Assembly (NCBI RefSeq): GCF_964340395.1
Contig: NC_135550.1
Coordinates: 15,420,098 to 15,484,097, forward strand
From: Glandiceps talaboti
Taxonomy: Eukaryota; Hemichordata; Enteropneusta; Spengelidae
Direction: 5' to 3'
Length of the DNA: 64,000 nt
Below the pieces are notes generated by a model. The model was given only the letters and a program-made list of their open reading frames with translations, was not told the origin of the DNA and did no database searches. A program made the position numbers and the translations under genes. Every line of letters starts with the position of its first letter. Positions within the stretch are counted from its first letter, which is position 1. Below are positions 56,201 through 64,000 of this stretch, piece by piece.

Positions 56201-59200
56201 ATATCAATTCAAGGACAGGCTAAACCTTTTTATTCAATATACTATAAAACTGCCTTGGATGAGCGACAGGCCCTGATTGATTTTTCTGCAATATGTAACC
56301 CGTTTGTCTTATGTTCAATTTGCAGTCGTTGAATGTGGAGGAAGATTTTACTTTGATCCTCAAGACAAGATCACGGACTTCACATCTAAAAACTACCCTT
56401 CGGATTATGGCACCAATTTAGATTGTATTTGGTACATATTTACTGAAGAGACGGCTTTTATAAAAACACATTTTACCGACTTTGAAACTGAGAGTGGCAA
56501 TGATGTGGTTACACTCGGTGCTGGTGACGACCCAACCAATGTAACCACTGAGATCGAAACTGCCTCCGGTAACGATGGACCAGCGGATTGGTTGTCTCCT
56601 GGCAATAAAATCTGGGTCCAGTTTACGACTGACGGTAGTACAGTGTTTGCAGGATTTTCCCTACAAGTTCGGTATATACCTGAACCTATAGTGTGTGCCT
56701 ACTATGAGTTTCAATGTGGTGATGGTGAATGTATTATGGCAATAAATTACTGTGATGGTGTAGTGGACTGTGTGGACAGTGCAGATGAACCTTCGGGCTG
56801 CTCATCAGGTGGGTGGACTTATCTTGTTTCCCATTGTCACATTAGTTTGTTATTCAATAACATTAGTTAAAAGATATCAGGTGATCTTTTGAATTTTATA
56901 ACATAGTAAACAAGATGACGTTTTAGGTGCCAAATGATTCACTATGGTGACCAACATTAACATGCATTCCTGCAGAATCTACCTGTCATATTTGTGAATT
57001 CATTTGATGGCTCTGGCCCAAACATCATCAGGATCAGAATACATCACTCTGAGAAACTAAAACACAAGCATTCAAAAATACAAACAGCTCAATGCCAAAT
57101 AATACAACACAGTAATATAATAGTAAATAAAATAGACAGTGTAACCAGCTACAATTAGTAGTATTGAGAACAGTCATTAACATTGTTGGCTTTAGCTGAT
57201 TAACAATGAAATGTATAATACTCCCAAGTGAAATTCCCGCTGTTGAACATCGATTTGGCAGTTGGAAGAGTGTTTCAGATTATTATATATCCTTATAGAT
57301 GCAATGCAGATTTTTCGTAAATCGAAGTTATTCTGGGACAGACTTCTCATATTCTCACAGGTATCAAGTTACGCTGAAACTCAATTGGTTAACTGTAAAC
57401 ATTAAAACCCATGGCTCTGGTAGAATACAGCAGTTGTAAATATACTTTGGCGTTACAATTAAAGGGCTTAAACTAAAAGTTCCATGTAAACTGTCTTACA
57501 ATTCTCATATCAAATTTGATTATTTCAGACCTGTACCAGACTTGTGAATCCATAGCAGCCTGTGCGGATGTCTTACCTTACCAAGACGCAGCCTATCCGA
57601 ATACAATGTTTAAAACGCAAAACAGGGCTGGAAGATTTCTAGATAATGCAAAGCAGGCGTCATACTTTAACACTTCAGAAGACACGTCGTTTTTTGTCTG
57701 CAGTTTGGTATCACCATATTGTCTCGAGGAAAACAGTCAGATAGAGACCAAACATCCGTGTCGTTCTCTGTGTGAACGAGTCAAGCTTCACGGCAACGAA
57801 ACATCTGGTGACAGATACAACGTGTCATCTATGAATTGTAGTGTGTTTGATTACGAAGGTTGTGTCAACTTTAATTCAGGTAAGTTTGACAAAGTATGGT
57901 TATATGAAATACTAATATGTTCTTTGCTGTTAATTAACATATTGCATTCACGTGTCTCTACCTACATATATATCATGACACGTTCCAGTTTGTGATTTGT
58001 GTGTTTTCAAAAATACATGTTAAGTGTTGATGCATATACTGTCTTTTAATAAATGTATACATTCTAGTTTTAGTGATTTATTCTTTACATGGATACAACT
58101 GAGTCTGTCATGGCAGACTACACATGAAATGAACTGTAAAAACACAGCTGGATCTATCCTAGTGTATCAATAATTAAGGTGTTCGCTAACACACAAATTC
58201 AATATAGGTTATATATATATTTGTTTCTTCGTGGTTTTGGGTCGGAGGCTTTGTTGAAAATATGTGATGGGTTTCATACACCACCTTTCATTTTACGTTT
58301 TTTAGATTGTGGTGGGCCAGTTGAGTTATCTGCAGATGACAAATTTCACATGTATTCCCTACGTCATCCCAATCCATACGAAGGCGATGAGTATTGCGCT
58401 TGGTATTTGTCTACATCTTCTGAGAACTATCTGGCCGTCCTGTTCAGCAATATGAGTTTAGATACCAACGATCATGTAAAAATAGGAGAAGGTACAAACC
58501 CATTTGATTCGACAACTGAGTTAATTGTCGTGTCTGAGAGTAGTACACAAGATAACCAAACCACATCCATACACGAAATGTGGATTGAATGGGACAGTCA
58601 TCATCAAAGTATCGGAGGAGATTGGCAGATTGTCGTTCACGGTAAATATATCTTCTTTTGTGTGCATATATACCTAGATTAACATACATTTGATTATTTA
58701 AGGTTTTACATAAAATATCCCCAAATCGAGACGATGTGGTGATATCAAAACTATTCTTTTCAACTAGAAATTCGCATACGTTTCCTCCATTAAAAGTGGT
58801 TACTTATCTTTCCAAATGCAGTGGAATTGATTGCACCATGCGCGTTAGTAGGCTTAATAGTGAGACTAGTGGTACAATATAATGAATTCAACACCCATCA
58901 GACGAACACGACATCTCGTAGTTTGTCATCAAGTTCATATGCTGTGTCCAAATTAACACAACAACTATTTACATGACTTATCTCTTGTACTAGCTCTTGA
59001 ATGTGGCGGGTATTACACCATCGAGGATAACACGATAAGAACTTTCAATTCTCCGGAATTCCCTGGAAGAAATAACACTGACTGTGAATGGCATTTAACT
59101 GCGGCAGAACAAGACAGACATATCGTTTTAAGATTTCAAAACTTCAGTTCATGGCCAGAAGATATACTTTACGTTGGTGAAGGGTTCTCTTCTGATACGT

Positions 59201-62200
59201 CGAGTCAAATCTTCAATCATTCAAGCAACGATACTCTTCCATACGATTGGACTTCAGAGGGCAATCAGATCTGGATACGTTGGATTACGTCATCACTGTC
59301 TGACCCTACCACTGGATGGCAGTTCACTGTTGAAGGTAACCCATGAAATGAAAACTGATAATGATACAGATCTTTGTATCTATAAATTGCACCATAGATC
59401 TTGGAGCTCCTCCAAGATGTATGCTTGCACAGAACAAGTGAAAAGTAACATTTTACTGTTTCAAATCATCACAAGAAGACTTCTGAAGCTGTCAAATGTA
59501 TCGGTTCAGGCTTTATAAAACTTTAGTAAACAATCAACCGTGAAACAGATGTATTGAGAAACAGAAACGAATAGACACAAACAATCACAGAAAACAAAGA
59601 CAAAATGATTTATCTGCAGTATTTAATTCTGATTTAATCCTCTGTTCCTTTTTTTACAGTTGTTGAATGTGGTGGAAGATTCTTTTTCAATCCAAAAGAC
59701 AAAATCACGGACTTCACATCTAAAAACTACCCTTCGGATTATGGCCCCAATTTAGATTGTATTTGGTACATATTTACTGAAGAGACGGCTTTTATAAAAA
59801 CATATTTTACCGACTTTAAAACTGAGAGTGGCAATGATGTTGTTACACTTGGTGCTGGTGACGATCCTACCAACGTAACCACTGAGATAGAATCTGCTTC
59901 CGGTGATGATGGACCAGCGAATTGGCTGTCTCCTGGTAATTCAATATGGTTACAGTTTACGACTGATGGTAGTACATCGTTTGCGGGGTTTTCTTTACGA
60001 CTTCGGTATATACCTGATCCTATAGTGTGTGCCTACTATGAGTTTCAATGTGGTGATGGTGAATGTATTATGGCTATAAATTACTGTGATGGTAAAGTGG
60101 ACTGTGTGGACAGCGCAGATGAACCTGCGGGCTGCTCTTCAGGTAGATCAACATTCCTCGGTGTTCATTTATTCGTTATTATCATATAATATTCTTTGGG
60201 AGATTAAGCTAAACATCGAAGTCTTTCAGTTTTGTAAACGACATTATCAGAACTAGATGTACATTTAAGTAGTAAAATATTTCATTATTTAAAGCATTCA
60301 CGCGCAAGAAACATTGTACTTAAATTGTTTTAACATAATCACTTGGCTCTAGCCCTAATAACTTACTAGAATCAGAATCGCGTTATTTGAATTATGGTTC
60401 TTTAAACAAAAATACCACAATATAATTAGAGAGTACTAGAATTGAAAGATTGATACGCTATAAAAATGCTGTGGGTACTATTGACACATAGCGTAGTAGT
60501 ATGAAACAATGGGATGCTTTAAAACATGTTTGTAACCTAATGGGACGAATCTGAGTACTGACAGTGGCTAATATATCTACTGTAGTGGACGTCATTATAG
60601 GGATAAGAGGGGGGGGGGGGTCTTTTAAATTTCCACACACCTATACAGGAGATAAGTCGAGATCATTCTGGTCCCAAATGACCCATGATTCCTTCACATA
60701 ACATGACAACACATGCCAAGTTATGATAATAACTGAAAGAAGTTTTACAGCTTCTGAAGGTGTCTAAATGTCATTGCACATGCAAAAAGACATAAGGGTC
60801 ACAAGAGAGTGAGCGTTAGCACCGAAATGCAATATCAATTGTGAAATGCAAAATTAATCATTCATACATTGTGATTGATGATTTCAGACCTGTACCAGAC
60901 TTGTGAAACCATAACAGCCTGCAGCGATGTCTTACCTTACCAAGACGCAGCCTATCCGAATACAATGTCTAGAACACAAAACAGGGCTGGAAGATTTCTA
61001 GATAATGCGAAGCAGGCTTCATACTTTAACACTTCAGAAGACACGTCGTTTTTTGTCTGCAGTTTGGTATCACCATATTGTCTCGAGGAAAACAGTCAGA
61101 TAGAGACCCTGCATCCGTGTCGTTCTCTGTGTGAAAGAGTCAAGCTTCAAGGCAACGAAAGCGTGGATGTTTATTATAACGTCTCTTCTATGAACTGCAG
61201 CGTGTTTGAACACGAAGATTGTATCAACTTTAATTCAGGTAAGCTTGGCAAATTAATATGAGGATGTTTCATATTTTATGTTTAGAGTTAGTATTAATTA
61301 ATATGAACTATCTAAAAATTGTAATCTGACAGACATTTTTATGAGCATAGTTCATGGACCTCTCTGGATATGCACACATTCCAACTTCAACGATTTGCTT
61401 ACCTCCCACACTACAGTTATATTTCAATTTATTCAATTATCCTGATCTGGATAAAGTTTAGAATGTTTCATTCACCCGCTTCATTATTCGTTTTAGCTTG
61501 TGGTGGACCCGTTGAGCTGTCTGCGGATGATAAATTTTTCGTATCTTCGCCACGTCACCCCAATCCCTATGAAAGTGACGAGTATTGTGCTTGGTATGTG
61601 TCGACGTCTTCTGAAAACTATCTCGCCGTCCTGTTCGCCAACAACAGTTTTGATGTCAACGACCTTGTAACAATAGGAGAAGGAACAAACCCATTTGATT
61701 CGACAACTGAGTTAATTGTCGAGTCTGGCAACAGTACAAATCAAACGACATCAATACACGAAATGTGGATTGAGTGGGACAGTCACTATAAAAGTATCGG
61801 TGGAGATTGGCAGGTGGTCGTACATGGTAAATACAATGTCCTCCTTTCTTCATATAAATGTAGATTGTTTATCTTTTTTATGCATCTGTATATTTTTTCG
61901 TTTCTGCTAATTGACACATGCACCATGACGACGATTCAAATCTAATGGAAATCTCTCGTTTTAACCTTTTCAAAATCGCATTGGTTGTCTCATGCACATT
62001 GATTTTAGGTTTGAAACTGAAGCCATTGATCGCTTAAGGAAATCAATAATCATTAGACAAAAATGAAATCGCCTTGTATTTATCGTCAATAAACACTATA
62101 TATATGGCTGTTCTCTTTTGGTAGCACTTGAATGCGGTGGGTATTACACCATTGAGGACAACACTATAAGAACTTTCAATTCTCCGGAATTTCCTGGGAG

Positions 62201-64000
62201 AAATAATGCTGACTGTGAATGGCATTTAACTGCAGCAGAACAAGACAGGCACATCGTTCTAAGATTTCAAAACTTCAGTTCCTGGCCAGAAGATATACTT
62301 TACGTTGGTGAAGGGTTTTCTTCTGATACATCGAGTCAAATCTTCAATCATTCAAGTAACGATACTCTTCCATACGATTGGACTTCAGAGGGCAATCAGA
62401 TCTGGATACGTTGGATTACGTCATCACTGTCTGACCCTACCACTGGATGGCAGTTCACTGTTGAAGGTAATTCGTGAACTGAATAATGATAATGAAGATG
62501 TGTTCAATTTACATACCAAGTTGAAACTCATTTAAAATCAATATACATTTTAAGGGATGGGGGGGGGGGCGCTGGGAACCCATCTGAAACTTGATGTCTA
62601 GCATATTGTGCCAAGTTTTAGTGGCAGAAACAGTCAGAAAAGTTGAGGTAGAAAGCGGTAGTACTTTTACAAAATATATACAGGCAAATCGACAGAAGAA
62701 ACAGTTTCAGACTGGAACATTTATCCACTGTCGTATAGTTATAACATCATTCTTTTCTAATTGGTATTTTTGCAGTCGTTGAATGTGGTGGAAGATTCTT
62801 CCGCAACCCGAAATATAGGACAGAGGAATATACATCGAAAAACTATCCTTCGAATTATGGACACGATAAAGAATGCCTTTGGTACATATTTACTGAAGAG
62901 ATGGCTTACTTGAAAGTTCAGTTTACCGACTTTAAGACTGAGAGTGGCAATGATGTTGTTACACTTGGTGCTGGTGACGATCCAACCAATGTAACCACTG
63001 AGATAGAATCTGCTTCCGGTGACGATGGACCAGCGGATTGGTTGTCTCCTGGTAATTCAATATGGTTGAAATTTACAACTGATGGCGCTAATGCGTTTGC
63101 TGGCTTTTCTCTACAAGTTCGGTATATACCAGAGCCTATAGTGTGTTCCTACTATGAGTTTCAATGTGGTGATGGTGAATGTATTATGGCTATCAATTAC
63201 TGTGATGGTGTAGTAGACTGTGTGGACAGTGCAGATGAACCTGCGGGCTGTTCATCGGGTAGGTCAACGTTTCTTGGTTCTCCTTTGTTTGGTAATTTTC
63301 ATCGAAATTATTCAACAAAAAGTCAAAATTTATCTGATTCTGTCGGAACTAGACTAAATTTGAGAATTACATCAGCCCAGAAATCATGCATGCATAGGAA
63401 ATATGTGATGTATTTGTACATACAATAATTGTGTGTCTCTACCCTCTACGAGCAATATCAGTACCACGTTTTGAATTCCATTATAATAATGCAATAGAAC
63501 AGTAACACAACAAACATCTTACTACATAAAATTAACACATTACAAAGAACTACCGAGGCGACAATAGATCGCACTAATAGTGTTCTAGTAGAAAACAAAG
63601 GGGCGATTGAAATTGGTGAGTTTTGGCAGATGATGACAAAATTGGCCACTCATAGTGTTTGATATATTTGCTGTCGTTGAATTCAACATGGTTGAGTAAC
63701 AAATGGATTTTCAACTATCAGTTTCCTAGAAGTGAGGGCTTTTATCATTAATCAACCTTCTCGAAATATCTCAAAGTACTAGTATATTTATCGAAATTTG
63801 ATATTAACTGACCGAAGCTGTAGAACTATTGATACAGACTAAATGGAACATTCTTGCAACTAGACATGGCAGTCATAATAGAATTATTGTTAAAACGGAA
63901 ATTCCGTCAGAACTAAGAAATATTTCATGCATACATCTGATTTGGTTATTTCAGACCTGTACCAGACATGTGAAACCATAACAGCCTGCAGCGATGTCTT
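51496..64000 (+). CDS. Gene C: secreted or membrane protein with repeated Frizzled-CUB-CUB-CUB/LDLa cassettes (3' end outside window)
   Basis: Seventeen exons can be placed, all joining in phase 1, giving about 1689 residues before the window ends. Order: signal peptide (51496-51559), two degenerate LDLa-like exons, one LDLa exon, then three full cassettes of four exons each (Frizzled CRD, CUB, CUB, CUB fused to LDLa), and the start of a fourth Frizzled exon at 63955. Many N-x-S/T sequons support an extracellular protein. The module set equals the N-terminal part of gene B and the gene follows two polycystin-1-like genes on the same strand. I infer a third paralogue with an expanded ectodomain, but no REJ, GPS or channel exon is in view, so a purely secreted or single-pass protein remains possible. 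The start ATG directly follows an acceptor-like ctctcag, suggesting a 5' UTR intron. Confidence 0.85.
52022..52168 (+). CDS. Gene C exon 2: degenerate LDLa-like module
   Basis: 147-nt phase 1-1 exon with six cysteines in LDLa order (GCSAYEYDCDGDDCIFSLVF, then C...AC...DC). The SDE-type Ca2+ box is replaced by STDTSSIED, so Ca2+ binding is doubtful. Confidence 0.7.
52316..52474 (+). CDS. Gene C exon 3: strongly degenerate LDLa-like module
   Basis: 159-nt phase 1-1 exon (acceptor ttacttatag, donor gtaata). Only four cysteines remain (DACEGEEY, VFC, SQC, TDC) and the DG.C core is lost. Identity as LDLa rests on position, length and the final TELEETDC. Confidence 0.6.
53013..53132 (+). CDS. Gene C exon 4: stand-alone LDLa module
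   Basis: 120-nt phase 1-1 exon: ICAYYDFQCGDGSCIMAMKY, then CDG..DCGDSADEPSSC. Complete six-cysteine LDLa with Ca2+ box. It closely matches the LDLa half of the later CUB+LDLa exons, so it looks like the 3' remnant of an earlier cassette or the founder of the fusion. Confidence 0.85.
53168..53224. repeat. (TTG)n microsatellite
   Basis: About 18 TTG units in the intron after the stand-alone LDLa exon. The minus-strand poly-Asn frame is an artefact. Confidence 0.96.
53527..56808 (+). CDS. Gene C cassette 1: Frizzled, CUB, CUB, CUB+LDLa
   Basis: Exons 53527-53880 (Frizzled-type CRD), 54372-54707 (CUB), 55067-55408 (CUB) and 56326-56808 (CUB plus LDLa), all phase 1-1. The CRD has eight of ten usual cysteines (NCDGISTSC, FFVCSLVSPYC, HPCRAVC, LDC, DDC). 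Each CUB has one cysteine pair; the third reads FETESGNDVVTLGAGDD at the usual Ca2+-site region. The LDLa (CAYYEFQCGDGECIMAINYC, ending DSADEPSGC) is complete. The intron between CUB 2 and CUB 3 carries a transposase relic. Confidence 0.9.
55575..56080 (+). pseudogene. Tc1/mariner-type transposase relic
   Basis: Reading with stops and frameshifts gives segments of a Tc1-type DDE transposase in order. From 55599: W-G-N-CYQGKT, then ANGNM, a stop, KYTADIMQ, RNNFIYVDE; further on HRVRVHERIHG, and after a frameshift RPDCNPENMCGTYLARKW, resembling the family's RPDLNPIEHVWD block. The intron here is about 920 bp against 310-325 bp at the same site in cassettes 2 and 3, as expected for an insertion. 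The N-terminal half is not seen, and terminal repeats were not found. Confidence 0.65.
57529..60142 (+). CDS. Gene C cassette 2: Frizzled, CUB, CUB, CUB+LDLa
   Basis: Exons 57529-57879, 58306-58641, 58994-59335 and 59660-60142, all phase 1-1, lengths 351, 336, 342 and 483 nt. The last exon has no internal methionine start but is fully open and in frame (ECGGRFFFNPKDKITDFTSK at its beginning, DSADEPAGC at its end). The Frizzled CRD again has eight cysteines. The second CUB exon is almost identical at DNA level to 62125-62466, while the introns around it are largely diverged. Confidence 0.9.
60888..63258 (+). CDS. Gene C cassette 3: Frizzled, CUB, CUB, CUB+LDLa
   Basis: Exons 60888-61238, 61497-61826, 62125-62466 and 62776-63258, all phase 1-1 (351, 330, 342, 483 nt). 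The Frizzled exon is nearly the same as in cassette 2 (DLYQTCETITACSDVLPYQD). The third CUB exon has a more diverged start (FFRNPKYRTEEYTSKNYPSN) but the same DFKTESGNDVVTLGAGDD core and LDLa end. Confidence 0.9.
63955..64000 (+). CDS. Gene C cassette 4: start of Frizzled exon, cut by window end
   Basis: Acceptor ttggttatttcag followed by DLYQTCETITACSDV, identical in peptide to the start of cassette 3. This shows that at least a fourth cassette begins. Confidence 0.88.

Larger units (their letters stand above)
51560..63954. other. Gene C introns
   Basis: Introns of about 260 to 920 bp separate the exons. They contain the TTG repeat, the transposase relic and short G-runs (60611-60620, 62559-62568). 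Corresponding introns of cassettes 2 and 3 resemble each other only near the splice sites. Nothing else is recognised. Confidence 0.5.

Noticed and set aside
59174-59518. Open frame overlapping the second CUB exon of cassette 2 in another frame
   Set aside because: It is an out-of-frame shadow; the same shadow recurs at 62305-62535 because the exons are copies.

Overview
This is AT-rich metazoan nuclear DNA with long introns, GT-AG splice sites and very many microsatellites. The domain content (polycystin-1-type REJ, GPS, PLAT and channel modules joined to LDLa, CUB and Frizzled domains) suggests a marine invertebrate, plausibly a non-vertebrate deuterostome such as a hemichordate or cephalochordate. 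That placement is inferred from gene content, and no species is recognised. All recognisable genes lie on the + strand and form a tandem cluster of large membrane or secreted proteins.

Layout. Gene A (73-3217) is the 3' end of a polycystin-1-like gene: last channel helices, acidic and coiled-coil tail, and a C-terminal C2HC zinc-finger-like domain. About 7.4 kb of repeat-rich intergenic DNA follows. Gene B (10649-41362) appears complete. My 39-exon model keeps reading frame at every junction and gives 2674 aa: signal peptide, six LDLa modules, Frizzled CRD, CUB, REJ/GAIN region, GPS, TM1, PLAT, further TM segments, polycystin (TOP) domain, channel, coiled coil, C2HC tail. An intact second terminal exon (43200-43770), with the same splice phase and a diverged version of the tail domain, lies 1.8 kb downstream. 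It could be an alternative last exon of gene B. A second intergenic stretch (43771-51490) carries a 43-bp minisatellite and a MITE-like element. Gene C (51496 to beyond the right edge) begins with a signal peptide and LDLa-like exons. It then repeats a four-exon cassette [Frizzled - CUB - CUB - CUB+LDLa] three times and starts a fourth at the window end.

How they fit together. Genes A and B share exon boundaries and phases over the channel and tail, so they are tandem paralogues. Gene C has the N-terminal toolkit of gene B (signal peptide, LDLa, Frizzled, CUB), so it may be a third paralogue whose ectodomain has expanded by exon-cassette duplication; its 3' end is not visible. Extracellular exons are almost all symmetric phase 1-1, which permits free duplication. 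Gene B shows the same process with its LDLa exons. The most novel points are the shared cytoplasmic C2HC/WW-FY tail domain, the possible alternative tail exon, the amplified Fz-CUB-CUB-CUB/LDLa cassettes, and the matched loss of one cysteine pair in every gene C Frizzled domain. Exon coordinates were read by eye from splice consensus, phase and homology between copies, without transcript data.
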